Shown here piece by piece: positions 45,506-53,692 of a stretch of DNA of 64,000 bases. The stretch comes from Pseudonocardiaceae bacterium YIM PH 21723 (GTDB taxonomy: Bacteria > Actinomycetota > Actinomycetes > Mycobacteriales > Pseudonocardiaceae), in contig QZFT01000111.1 in the NCBI GenBank assembly GCA_003600225.1, positions 62,001 through 126,000 on the forward strand. Reading direction: 5' to 3'. Position 1 is the stretch's first letter. The number at the start of each line of letters is the position of its first letter. A program made the translations under genes and the position numbers. Below the pieces are notes generated by a model, which made no database searches, was not told the origin of the DNA, and saw only the letters and a program-made list of their open reading frames with translations.

Positions 45506-45971
45506 CGTGTTCCCCTGACACCGGTTCAGCGACGTCATCGACGTCGACTCCGCCGGCCAGGTGGGCCAGACCGACGGTTCTTGTTCTCCCAAGCACTACC
45601 GGTCTGCGACCAGCAGCATCGTGATCACGCCGCGACGGCGATGACCGAAATCGTGGTGTGAACGTTCATGCCCGCGCCACGAAGAAGTGCGCGTCCCAGC
45701 GACACCGCCATGTCCGTCTGGGACGCCTCCCCCTGTGCTCCCCCTGGCAGCCGCTGAGCGCTGGTGACCCCCTCGCTCACCAAGCCAGACAACTACCTTC
45801 AGTAACCAGTATAGAGAAGCTCTCAAAACTTACATCGTGCCTGATAAAACCACTAGTGACGGGAGTGAGCACGCCCATTTCACATCCAGGCTGAGCAGGA
45901 GTTCTCGCTCACGAAATTACCCAGTGTAGTCACTTGAATGCGGGGTGCTCGCTGCCCGCGGCATGGCGTGC
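45506..45971 (-). promoter_or_regulatory. Promoter region of the transfer operon
   Basis: About 45780-45930 is AT-rich. A good -10-like TATACT is present on the minus strand at 45813-45808; the matching -35 is weak. A TAC-CTTCA-GTAA site (45793-45806) lies just downstream of the -10, where a bound repressor would block transcription. The leader to the first gene would be ~290 bases. A 28-codon frame (45711-45625, minus) lies in it without a well-placed ribosome site. Confidence 0.5.
45793..45806. promoter_or_regulatory. TTAC-N5-GTAA-type operator, copy 1
   Basis: CTAC-CTTCA-GTAAC, immediately downstream of the TATACT box of the transfer operon. One half-site deviates (CTAC for TTAC). Confidence 0.45.
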
Positions 45972-46424
45972 TCAGGCCATCGCAAGGTGCCGGGGACCGT
46001 CGCCGCCGGTCTGGAACGCGGGCGCCTGTACCGCTTGACGAGGGCCGCTGGGCACCTGGAACTCGTTGAACGCCTTGCGCCACCGCTCCGGAATCCGACC
46101 CATGGAGCTGATCTTGCAATCCGGCACCAAGTGCGGATGCCGCAGGGCAAACTCCCGGATCGCCCTGTTCTGCTCCGGATCCGACCGGGACACGATCCGG
46201 CGTCCCCTGCGCACGGCACCGTCGGCGGCGAAATCCTCGTCCTCAGCGGGGCGGGAATGCTCGTCCAGCATGGTGAAGTACTCCTGCATGACCCCGCGGT
46301 TGACCTTCCCGAGTTCCATCCGGCGCTTCTGGCCGGTCAGGGGATCGAAGAAGTGCACCGTCTTCACGTCCTCGGTGTTGCCGTTCAGGTCATCGATGAG
46401 TTCTCGAACCACTTTCACTGCCAC
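45972..46424 (-). CDS. Lsr2-like nucleoid-associated protein
   Basis: A 150-aa protein. The start GTG 46424 follows GGGGGC by four bases and places the Lsr2 pattern at the N terminus: VKVVRELIDDLNG, then a strand-rich oligomerisation part with VNRG-MQEYFTMLD. The C-terminal DNA-binding part is RIVSRSDPEQNRAIREFAL, then MGRIPERWRKAF. In Lsr2 the AT-DNA minor-groove contact is an RGR tripeptide before IP; here it reads MGR. An extra ~40-residue tail is present. It probably coats AT-rich DNA and silences promoters, perhaps those of the element. ATG starts further upstream lack ribosome sites. Confidence 0.8.
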   Translation of the reverse strand: MAVKVVRELIDDLNGNTEDVKTVHFFDPLTGQKRRMELGKVNRGVMQEYFTMLDEHSRPAEDEDFAADGAVRRGRRIVSRSDPEQNRAIREFALRHPHLVPDCKISSMGRIPERWRKAFNEFQVPSGPRQAVQAPAFQTGGDGPRHLAMA

Positions 46425-46824
46425 GACTGCCCCCAAGTCACTCTTCGCCCGGTGTTCCGCACGGTCAATTACGGCAGATGCTAAGGGTGTCACCGGCAGC
46501 AATTCAGATATGTGCCTCAACATCACCCGAACATCGCAAAACCGACCACAAGAGCATTGCTATGTGCGTTTAGTTGATTACCTAAAGTAATTGTAGTGCA
46601 ACGATTTTTTATCCAGATACTGCCAGCACAGGCCTAATAATGCAGAGGAACACGTGCCTGTAGTTCGGATGGCGGGGACCTTTCGTGTTAGCTCTGGGTA
46701 GTCAGTAAAGTTCGTATCGTGAAGCGCTATTGACCTGTTGTCGGAATTGGTCAGGTATCCTCTGTTTTCTTTCGTCTCATTTCGTGGGCCCTGATTCCTG
46801 CTGACGCTGGCCGTCGCGAGGCTC
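46425..46824. other. AT-rich intergenic region upstream of the Lsr2-like gene
   Basis: No gene. About 46500-46780 is among the most AT-rich stretches of the window. It holds a perfect ATTAC-ctaaa-GTAAT palindrome and a TACAAT -10-like box (minus, 46595-46590) overlapping it. It would serve the Lsr2-like gene and receives the end of the gene at 46825. Autoregulation by the Lsr2-like protein is plausible from base composition. Confidence 0.45.
46577..46591. promoter_or_regulatory. TTAC-N5-GTAA operator, copy 2
   Basis: Perfect inverted repeat ATTAC-CTAAA-GTAAT overlapping a TACAAT box upstream of the Lsr2-like gene. Confidence 0.55.
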
Positions 46825-47475
46825 CTATGCGTTGTGCCCGCGCTCGGCGGATCGGTGGTGCGCGGGGCAGGGGCACCGTGGAACCGAGTCGCCGCGGTAT
46901 TCCCACCACGTGCCCGCGCCCGAGCACCTGCGGTGCCAGTGCTGGGGCCGGACAGCCGAGCGCGATGGCAGGAAGCGCACCAGGTGGGCATCGCGGAGCG
47001 TCGTGGCACAGGTCGTCAACAGCGGCGTGACCTTCATCCACGCCTCGTCCGGTAACTCCTCGGCTACGCCCGCGCCGTAGACGATCAGGCTCCACCGCCC
47101 GTGCCGGACCTCCAGCTCGACATCCAGTGCCAGCGGCAATCCATAGGCGGCCAAGACCTGCTGCGCTGCCCGCAACTCCTGTACTCCCGGGCTGACTCCG
47201 CTGTCTTCGCGCCACAGGTGTGGCTGGTGGGCTGCCAGTCGCAACACGTCCACGTGCGTGCAGTTGATCCGCAGCACCGAATGTGGTGACTGCGGATCGC
47301 AGATGTGCCCGTTGACCACCCGCCACAACGGTGCGGGCAGGCCGCTGTCGAAGGCCACCGATTTGCCGCAGGACTCGCGGTGCCGTGGCGCGGTGCGCAC
47401 CGCCACGGTGGCCCGCAGCATCAGGTGGTCGATCACGTCACCGGGTGACCGTGGCCAGCGATCAGCGCGCGCCAC
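46825..47475 (-). CDS. CxC..H-family unknown protein, paralogue 1
   Basis: A 216-aa protein if GTG 47475 is used; GTG 47436 and ATG 47421 are alternatives and no start has a strong ribosome site. I do not recognise the family. It shares a pattern with the products at 57009 and 58161: a VELEVRHGRWSLIVYGAGV strand pair, then LP-EAW, then LLTTCATTLRD-H, and a C-terminal WWEYRG followed by CPCPAH. The conserved Cys of LLTTC together with C-x-C-x-x-H could form a metal site, probably zinc. There is no signal peptide. It stands alone, next to the Lsr2-like gene, separate from the operon holding its paralogues. Confidence 0.65.
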   Translation of the reverse strand: MARADRWPRSPGDVIDHLMLRATVAVRTAPRHRESCGKSVAFDSGLPAPLWRVVNGHICDPQSPHSVLRINCTHVDVLRLAAHQPHLWREDSGVSPGVQELRAAQQVLAAYGLPLALDVELEVRHGRWSLIVYGAGVAEELPDEAWMKVTPLLTTCATTLRDAHLVRFLPSRSAVRPQHWHRRCSGAGTWWEYRGDSVPRCPCPAHHRSAERGHNA

Positions 47476-48046
47476 TGCCGCCGCGCCGCTCTCGCCGGCC
47501 AGTTGTGCCCGCGTCCATTTCGTATCCCCCGGCCTGAAGTGCTGGTCCGCGCCCCGCGCGTCGGCGGCCCGCGAACTGGCGAAAATGAGGACGCCGTACC
47601 GACCGGTGGCCCACCACCCGCATCGGTACGGCGTCTTCGGTGGACATCGCGCCGGGCCCTGGGAGTCCCAGCCCTGGCGTGATGCCCCCCTCGCGGCACG
47701 AGCGCCGGTGCGAGACAGCGCTCCGGGGGGCCGCGAGAGGTCTGATCACTCCCGCGCTGGCGTAGGTGGGGCCAGCGCGCGGAGCGTGTGTGGGGAGAAC
47801 GGCGGGGCACAGGACGAGCCCGGCCCCGTGCCTGCAGTCGCCTGCGCCCCGCCGCGGCAGCCGAGATCGACCTGCCGAGCTAGCCCCGTGCGGCTAGACA
47901 GGCTGATCCCCCTTGGGTCGGCTGCCTGGGGCGCTCGCCCGGACACTTCCCCTCCGGTGCCCGGCGAGCTGGTCTTCGCCCCGATCCCGCCCCGGGTGCC
48001 GAACGCCGATCATCGGCGCGGCGCCCGAGGCGGCGCGGGTTTGTCG
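47476..48046. other. 570-base GC-rich non-coding region with strong hairpins
   Basis: No frame looks coding. Three inverted repeats stand out. The first has a 13-bp perfect stem (47590-47602 with 47623-47635). The second is a nested two-part stem (47690-47697 and 47700-47705 pairing with 47718-47723 and 47730-47737). The third is CTAGCC/GGCTAG (47880-47885 with 47892-47897). They lie downstream of the minus-strand gene ending at 48047, so one or more may terminate it; none has a clear T-run. A structured non-coding RNA is the alternative. Confidence 0.5.
47590..47635. repeat. 13-bp perfect inverted repeat, 20-base loop
   Basis: Left arm gacgccgtaccga, right arm its exact reverse complement. 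Within the loop, GGTGG and CCACC can pair further, giving a long composite hairpin. Confidence 0.75.
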
Positions 48047-48670
48047 TCAGCCGGTCACCGGGTGGTGGCCGGGAACCGGGGTGGCCGGCGGCGCGGGCTT
48101 GTAGATCGGGGTGTCCCCGCCGCGCGGCGGCACCGGGTTCTTGTCGCCGCCGCCGCCATTGCTCGGCTGGCCCTGGCCGCAGGTCACCGAGGCCACGTTG
48201 ATGGTCTGCGCGGTGGCCTTCTTTCCGCTCTTGATGGTCACGGTCAGCGCGGTCGCGCTGCCGCTGCCACCAGCACCCAGGCTCCAGGTGGTGGTCGCGG
48301 TGTTGGCCGGGAGCTGAGCCACCGACACGGTGGACACGCCCTGGTTGCACTCGGCGACGATGCCGCTGGCGGCCGTGCCGCCCACGGCCAGGGTCGCCAC
48401 GCTCGCCTTGGCGTGGCCGCCCTCGGCCAAAACGTTGATGCCCGAGGCGGAAATGCCCGGGGCGCTGGCCGATCCTGAGTCCGAGCGGGTGGGGCCATCG
48501 CTGCTCACCGACGGCCCGGAGATCGCCACCGAGCCGGACCCGGTGATGCCGGTGGCACTGCTGGTGGACCCGGCCGCGTCGGCCGGGAGAGCTCCCAGAC
48601 CGATCGCGGTGCCCACCGACAGGCTGGCCGCGGCCACCATCAGCGGCAAGGCCATCGACTTGATCTTCAT
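48047..48670 (-). CDS. Secreted Ser/Ala/Gly-rich protein
   Basis: A 207-aa exported protein. ATG 48670 follows AGGGAG by six bases, and the protein starts with a clear Sec signal peptide (MKIKSMALPLMVAAASLSVG, cleavage near ADA-AG). The mature part is rich in Gly, Ser, Ala and Thr and looks like a beta-sandwich with alternating small residues. It has two Cys (VAECNQG and VTCGQG) that may form a disulfide, then a Pro-rich tail. There is no LPXTG motif. It is followed upstream by an L,D-transpeptidase gene on the same strand (49-base gap), so the pair may act at the cell surface. The function is unknown. Confidence 0.7.
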   Translation of the reverse strand: MKIKSMALPLMVAAASLSVGTAIGLGALPADAAGSTSSATGITGSGSVAISGPSVSSDGPTRSDSGSASAPGISASGINVLAEGGHAKASVATLAVGGTAASGIVAECNQGVSTVSVAQLPANTATTTWSLGAGGSGSATALTVTIKSGKKATAQTINVASVTCGQGQPSNGGGGDKNPVPPRGGDTPIYKPAPPATPVPGHHPVTG

Positions 48671-48719
48671 CCGTGTCTCCCTAGTAGGTGGCCCGGCACA
48701 CAGGCCCGGCCGATCTGAA

Positions 48720-49580
48720 TCACCTGATGAGCACCGGCGTGCCCAACGGCAGCTGCTCCAGCACCTCGAGCGCCGCTGGTGGCACCCGGATGCACCCGTC
48801 ACTGGAAGCCGTTCCGTAGACGGAGCTGTCCGGAATCCACGTATGGATCCCGACAGTCCCAGGACCGCCGCCATAACTCGTATATGTGTCTGAATGCCAG
48901 CCCAGCGGCAGTACCGTCGGCGAGAACGTCACGATCCGCTCACTGATCGAGGCCATGACGAACGTGCGCCCCGGCGGCGTCGGCGAGGACGCTTTGCCGA
49001 TCCCCACCGTCCACTGGCCCTGGACCTGGCCACTGCGCAGCAACGTGAGCTGGAACGCCGCCCGATCGACCTCGATCCGCCACGGAGTGGTGGCCTGGCG
49101 CACCAGCGGGCCCAGCGGCAACCACGCGGACACACCGTTGGGCCGGCTCGGCAACAGCACCTGCACCCAGCCCGGCTGCTCGGCGATCACCGGCAGCCAC
49201 GTATCGGAACCGATCTGCTTGGGCGGCACCTTCGCCACCGGCAGCCCGCCTGGGGACTCGAACACCGGCAGCACCGTGGTCGGGTGCACCACCGCGCCCG
49301 AGGGCACCGCCTGCGGTCCCGGATCCGGGATGCCATGAACGACCTCATGGAAAGTGCTGGCCTCGGGGAGTACCTGCATCTGCACGTCGTTCACCGACCG
49401 TGGTTCCACCACCGTGACCTGATCGCCCACAGGCGGTCCGGTCGTCGCCGGTCCCGGGGCGGGATCGGCAACGGTGCGCCACAGCAACACCGCCGACACC
49501 GCCACCACCAGGCACACCACGGACAACGTGATCAGGCCGAGAGGGCCCCGGCCACGCCGGGCCACCGCTGCGTTCATCAC
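48720..49580 (-). CDS. Membrane-anchored L,D-transpeptidase (YkuD-type)
   Basis: A 286-aa protein with a single N-terminal membrane segment (about 14-35), a ~110-residue SH3-like middle part (TTVLPVFESPGG; W-QVLLPSRPNGVSAWL) and a YkuD catalytic domain at about 165-286. The catalytic signature is present: GIHTW then ASSDGCIRVP, with the nucleophilic Cys in SSDGC. The enzyme forms 3-3 crosslinks in peptidoglycan or attaches proteins to it from outside the membrane. The start is GTG 49580 or the adjacent ATG 49577, after a GGGGGAGG run. It could remodel the wall for transfer or anchor the secreted protein encoded downstream; that is inference. Confidence 0.88.
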   Translation of the reverse strand: MMNAAVARRGRGPLGLITLSVVCLVVAVSAVLLWRTVADPAPGPATTGPPVGDQVTVVEPRSVNDVQMQVLPEASTFHEVVHGIPDPGPQAVPSGAVVHPTTVLPVFESPGGLPVAKVPPKQIGSDTWLPVIAEQPGWVQVLLPSRPNGVSAWLPLGPLVRQATTPWRIEVDRAAFQLTLLRSGQVQGQWTVGIGKASSPTPPGRTFVMASISERIVTFSPTVLPLGWHSDTYTSYGGGPGTVGIHTWIPDSSVYGTASSDGCIRVPPAALEVLEQLPLGTPVLIR

Positions 49581-49651
49581 CGCTCACCTCCCCCTGGGCG
49601 AGACCGAAGGGGTGCGCGGCACGGCCAGGTACCGCGCACCCCGGAAAGGGA

Positions 49652-51511
49652 TTACTGGCCGAGCTTGTTCAGGAACTCCTGGCCGGACGGAGTGCCCAGA
49701 CCAGTCACGTTGTCCCAGCCCGCACCCGTCTTGAGCGTCTCCGGCGCACCGTCGACGACCGCCAGGAACGAACCGCGCTCACCGTTTTCCGGGTTGGCAC
49801 TGGACCAGAACCCGGCGTCGACCGGCTGCACGTCGGTGTAGACACCGGCATCGGCCAGGTCGTACAGCGCGGCGTTCAGCGCGCCGAGACGCTCGCCACC
49901 GTGCAGCTGCTGGGAGTTGGCGACCAGGCCGATCAGCAGCGGCGCGGCCAGCGAGGTGCCGCCGTACCCGGTGTCAACCACGCCGTTCTTGGTGGTGTAG
50001 GTGATGGAGAAACCGCTGAACGGGTCGGCCAGCGCGCTGATGTCCGGCACGGCCCGCTTGCCCGCGCCGGGAACGGCCTTCTGCTGCCAGTCCGGACGGT
50101 CATAGACCGCGGACTGGCCGCCGCCAGAGCCGCCGCCCAGGCCCGCGTCACCCTCGAGCGGGGTCCACTTGTCGCCGGTCTGGGCGTGGACCTTGGTCTC
50201 CCAGCCGCCGGTGAACAGTGCCTTGCCGTCGCTGCCCAGGCCCACGGTGGTGCCGCCGGCCGCGGTGACCCACGGCGAGGACGCCGGGAAGCCGACCGCG
50301 GCGTGTCCGGTGTACTTCGCGCTGGAGTTGTCGCCCCAGTCGCCGGTCGCGGCGATGGCGCTGATGCCCTGGATCGCAGCCTGCACCAAGGCCGAGTCGA
50401 CCGGGTCCCGCTCAGCGGGGGGCAGCTCGTCGGACTTGCTGGCCAGCGACATGTTGATCAGGGACACCTGATTGTCGATGTTGATCTGGTTGAGCGTCTG
50501 GGCCAGGCCGGCGAAGCTGCAGTTGGCCTCCTGGTAGTAGTAGATCGACGCGGCCGGGGCGATGGCGTGGATGGACTCCACGTCCAGGGCCTGCTCGCCG
50601 TTCCAGCCGTCTTCGCCGTCGCCGCAACCCTCGGAAGTACCGGTGGAGGACGGAATCGCCTTGTAGTTGGCCAGCGGCGGCAGGCCGTTGGCCTCGGAGT
50701 AGCGGTTGACGTCCTCGTGCATGGTCGCCAGGTTGTACGCGCCCACGACCGCGACCGAGGTTCCCTCACCGGTGTTCTTTTCGGTCAGGCCGTACATGTC
50801 ACGGGTCTGTCCTGCGTTGTAGCCGCAGATGATGTTGGACTGAAGCTGGCTGCGCTGGGGCACGTCGGTGTTGTTGTGCTCACCGAAGTAGTTGGCGCAG
50901 TACTGGTCAGCCTGACCGGCCGCCGGGGCCTGGGGCACGGCCCGCATGTGCTGAGGGCTGAAGGTGGTCTGGTTAAGGCCCAGCACCGCCGAGATCTTGC
51001 CCTTGAGCTTGAACGGGATCCGGACCGGCGAGGACACCGCCCGCTTGGTCTTGCCCGCCACCGAGTACAAGCCCAGCTTCGCGCCGAAGGCGTCCTGGAC
51101 CTTGGCCGCTGAACCGGACACCTCGACCATCCGCCGGTTCGAGGCGACCTGCGATACCTGTAAGCCCTTGTCGGACAACCAAGAACGCACCGCGTCCACC
51201 GTGCCCTGCTCCGGTGCGAAACGAGCGTCGAACTGCTGCGGCGTCAGGTACTTACCGCGCTGGGGCGAACCCGGCGTCGACACCGCCTTGGCCAACGCTG
51301 CGGCACCGTCGGCATCCCGCAGCGGCAGCACCACCTGGAGCTTGAGCTGCTCCTCGGCCTTCACCTGACCCACCAGAGCCGACGGAACGGCCCACGGAGT
51401 CACACTCCCGTCGATCTCCTGGCTCTCGGGCTGTGCCATCGCCGCCCCTGCGCCGGCGGCGAGAATCGCCCCCGCCGCACAGACCGCAGCCGCCCTGGAC
51501 AACATGCGCAT
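49652..51511 (-). CDS. Secreted S53 (sedolisin/kumamolisin) serine-carboxyl protease
   Basis: A 619-aa preproprotein: signal peptide about 1-26 (ends AMA-QP), an activation domain about 35-175 (YLTPQQFDARFAP; ALAKAVSTPGSP) and an S53 catalytic domain about 215-619. Catalytic residues are visible: Glu and Asp in WNGEQALDVE, the oxyanion region around ATGDWGDNSS, and the Ser in GYGGTSLAAP. Length is typical for the family. The enzyme would mature outside the cell and degrade proteins, usually at acidic pH. ATG 51511 follows GGGGGA by five bases. Its promoter and leader closely resemble those of the four-gene operon starting at 58.9 kb. Confidence 0.92.
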   Translation of the reverse strand: MRMLSRAAAVCAAGAILAAGAGAAMAQPESQEIDGSVTPWAVPSALVGQVKAEEQLKLQVVLPLRDADGAAALAKAVSTPGSPQRGKYLTPQQFDARFAPEQGTVDAVRSWLSDKGLQVSQVASNRRMVEVSGSAAKVQDAFGAKLGLYSVAGKTKRAVSSPVRIPFKLKGKISAVLGLNQTTFSPQHMRAVPQAPAAGQADQYCANYFGEHNNTDVPQRSQLQSNIICGYNAGQTRDMYGLTEKNTGEGTSVAVVGAYNLATMHEDVNRYSEANGLPPLANYKAIPSSTGTSEGCGDGEDGWNGEQALDVESIHAIAPAASIYYYQEANCSFAGLAQTLNQINIDNQVSLINMSLASKSDELPPAERDPVDSALVQAAIQGISAIAATGDWGDNSSAKYTGHAAVGFPASSPWVTAAGGTTVGLGSDGKALFTGGWETKVHAQTGDKWTPLEGDAGLGGGSGGGQSAVYDRPDWQQKAVPGAGKRAVPDISALADPFSGFSITYTTKNGVVDTGYGGTSLAAPLLIGLVANSQQLHGGERLGALNAALYDLADAGVYTDVQPVDAGFWSSANPENGERGSFLAVVDGAPETLKTGAGWDNVTGLGTPSGQEFLNKLGQ

Positions 51512-51939
51512 GTAGATCCCCCGTCAGATGCGTGAATTGACGCCGGGGCCCGCCACACCCGCGCCGTGCGGATGCGGTGCAGTGGCGATCTGGTGAACCA
51601 GCGCGGTGACGGCTACAAGCTCAGCGCCACCATCGTGGAGTCCCCCAACCCCCAACCGTGCCAACGGCCCCCACCGTCGGTCACGGCGATCACACTCTGC
51701 AACCGCAACAAAGTCAACAACTACTTCGACCGCACAACAAAATTCGTCAAAAGTATCGACACAGTGCGATTAACCGCTCACAAAGAGCATCAAGGTCGAC
51801 TTCCGCTCGCCACCAGATGATTACTTTCTGTAATGTTTTCCGGTGTGCGGGCGCGGCACACTAGATCGGCATCCCGATGGCGGCGTTACCCGCGCGAGCG
51901 TCCTGAACCGCCTAGCCCGTGGACTGGGAGGGCACTTCG
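51512..51939. promoter_or_regulatory. Divergent promoter region between the S53 gene and the 51.9-kb gene
   Basis: Non-coding. On the minus strand a TTGACT box (51717-51712) and a TGTGAT box (51694-51689) with 17-base spacing form a good housekeeping promoter, giving a ~170-base leader for the protease. The leader contains GGGGGTTGGGGGACTCC and a six-codon frame (51633-51613). A perfect ATTAC-tttct-GTAAT palindrome lies at 51820-51834, closer to the plus-strand gene. The region 51700-51850 is AT-rich. Confidence 0.6.
51820..51834. promoter_or_regulatory. TTAC-N5-GTAA operator, copy 3
   Basis: Perfect ATTAC-TTTCT-GTAAT inverted repeat in the divergent intergenic region, about 105 bases before the plus-strand gene at 51940. 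Confidence 0.5.
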
Positions 51940-52614
51940 ATGCCGATCAATAGATCGCCGACTGCCAGACTTACGGCCATGAATTTCCGACCTTGGACCG
52001 ACCTGCAGCAGTGGAGCACCTACCTCGACGCCGATCACCACGATCCGCAGTGTGGCGTCGACCCTGCCGCGGTCCCGGAGCTGGCGCGGCACATAGAACG
52101 CAAGTACCTAGGAATCGAGCACCACCAGGCGGTGGCGGTCACCGGCGAGGAACCCGGCCTGTCGGCGACCGTCGCGGCCGCGGTGCGCGAGAACTGGCAG
52201 CAGATCCCAGGCGATGAGCGGCCTAAGCAGCATCCGGTCTGGTGGAGCGCCCCGGCCGGCCTCAAACCGGACCGGCTCGTACGGGCCCTCGCCGAACACC
52301 TTGGTTCACCGGTCGCCCGAGGACACAACGACAGCAGCTGGATCACTCGTCTGCTCTGGCAGCAGCAGGTGCCCGTGCTGATCCTGAGCGGCTTGAGCGC
52401 CATGCCCGTCGCGCGCAGCGAGCACAACAGCCTGCCTCGTTTCCTGGCCTACCTGGTCAAGCACACCAGGACTTTGTTCGTGTTCGTCGACCCCGAGGCC
52501 GAGCGCGTCCTGTTCGATGCCCCCGCTGGGATCGAACTGGCCACGCGGACGACTCTGCTGACCGTCCCCGGCCCGAGCCTCATCCACGATGCCACCCCGG
52601 GTCTTGCGCCGTGA
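51940..52614 (+). CDS. Hypothetical protein, possibly a degenerate ATPase-fold protein
   Basis: A 224-aa soluble protein. ATG 51940 is chosen over GTG 51919 because GGGAGG lies eight bases upstream. The order of predicted strands and helices, with VPVLILSGLSAMP as a Walker B-like hydrophobic strand and TRTLFVFVDPEAERV as a following strand, recalls small AAA-type proteins such as TniB. There is no P-loop Lys-Thr, so ATP binding is unlikely. It is followed after 149 bases by a regulator gene with its own promoter. The function is not recognised. Confidence 0.55.
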   Translation: MPINRSPTARLTAMNFRPWTDLQQWSTYLDADHHDPQCGVDPAAVPELARHIERKYLGIEHHQAVAVTGEEPGLSATVAAAVRENWQQIPGDERPKQHPVWWSAPAGLKPDRLVRALAEHLGSPVARGHNDSSWITRLLWQQQVPVLILSGLSAMPVARSEHNSLPRFLAYLVKHTRTLFVFVDPEAERVLFDAPAGIELATRTTLLTVPGPSLIHDATPGLAP

Positions 52615-52705
52615 GCGACGCTGGGTGGGCAGACAGCTTGCCGCGCCGCGCGAACGCACGTCCGGCAGCATTCTGGCGGTAGCCGGCCGCCGCGCAAGCC
52701 CCTAT

Positions 52706-52752
52706 TTGTTTCCCCTGGGCAAAGCAAGTATTGTTTTGCCCAGGCAAAACAA
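52706..52752 (+). promoter_or_regulatory. Promoter with two palindromic operator sites upstream of the regulator gene
   Basis: A perfect 10-bp inverted repeat with 2-base centre (TTGTTTTGCC-CA-GGCAAAACAA, 52731-52752) and an imperfect 22-base copy (52706-52727) are centred 25 bases apart. A promoter fits exactly between them: TTGTTT at 52706-52711, 17 bases, TATTGT at 52729-52734. The sites cover both boxes and the start point, as expected for repression, and the second abuts the ribosome site AGGAGG. Confidence 0.7.
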
Positions 52753-52763
52753 GGAGGTTCGTG

Positions 52764-53612
52764 ATGCCCGATGATCCGGTCGACGGCTGGGAACTGGTCT
52801 TTCAGTCTGAGGACATCGACGCCATCCACACCTACCTGCGCGAGCAGGCACCACTGGCGCGGCCCTTGACGGCGCTGGGGCGATTGCTGGATGAGGAGGT
52901 GGACCAGGCCTGGTTCGACGCCACCACCGGCTTGGTCTGGCTGGCTCACCGTGACCTTCCGGCGCGCTGGATTCGCGCCGACCCGGACGCCGGGGACAAC
53001 GCTCATGCCGTCACGATCGGCGGGAACGGTGACGCCGAGATCGCGGTGCTCCCGGTCTACGCCGACGGTGAAGGTCCGGGATGGAAGCTCACCCGCGAGC
53101 CAGCGCGCACCGTCAGGTGGCCACAGGACCAGGTCTATGGCAACGGCCTCATCGACGCCTTGCTGGTCGACCCGGTCGGGCACTACGCCGAGCTGTCTGA
53201 CCCTGACGTCGCCGGGGACCTGGAGATCCTGGACGAGATGCTCGATATCCAGGTGACGGGGCTGATCCAGGAAACCACGCATGGGCTCGCGCAGGTGGAG
53301 CGCGGCGTCCCTCGGCCGGGCCTGGTCGCCGCCAGCGTTGATCAGATTCTGCGGGCCCGGATGGACGCCGCCGTCGCAGAGGTCACCCTGTTGTCGATGC
53401 TGCGCGTGCGCCACCTGCGTCACCGACTTCAAGGAACAGCCCGAGGAGCCCAAAGCAACCTCGCGACGCAGCTGAGAATCGACCGCTCGACGCTGACCAA
53501 CCTGCTCACCCAGGACACCGCCCGGCGACGAAAGATCGTCGAGGCCGTCGAGCGGGAACGTGCTGAGCTGCGCGAGATCGAGCAGGACCTGCAGTCCCCG
53601 GACTACTGCTGA
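52764..53612 (+). CDS. Probable DNA-binding regulator with C-terminal helix-turn-helix
   Basis: A 282-aa protein. ATG 52764 has an ideal AGGAGG site five bases upstream; the frame opens slightly earlier within the operator. Residues about 1-190 form an unrecognised acidic alpha/beta domain that may bind a signal. Residues about 195-282 carry a helix, then QSNLATQLRIDRSTLTNLL, a convincing helix-turn-helix, and an Arg/Glu-rich C-terminal helix. It is transcribed from a promoter covered by two palindromes, so self-repression is likely. A similar half-conserved palindrome at 59601-59619 suggests a second target before the Cys-rich protein gene. The family is not recognised. Confidence 0.7.
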   Translation: MPDDPVDGWELVFQSEDIDAIHTYLREQAPLARPLTALGRLLDEEVDQAWFDATTGLVWLAHRDLPARWIRADPDAGDNAHAVTIGGNGDAEIAVLPVYADGEGPGWKLTREPARTVRWPQDQVYGNGLIDALLVDPVGHYAELSDPDVAGDLEILDEMLDIQVTGLIQETTHGLAQVERGVPRPGLVAASVDQILRARMDAAVAEVTLLSMLRVRHLRHRLQGTARGAQSNLATQLRIDRSTLTNLLTQDTARRRKIVEAVERERAELREIEQDLQSPDYC

Positions 53613-53692
53613 ACCGGCCCACGCTGGGTTCGTTCCCGTCGTTTCCTCCTGCCGTGATAACCGGCAGGGCTCTCTCCGCGAATTGGACTGCC

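Noticed and set aside
47258-48478. 406-codon plus-strand frame between the CxC..H gene and the secreted protein
   Set aside because: It is antisense to two better genes and to the hairpin region; its composition is that of shadow frames.
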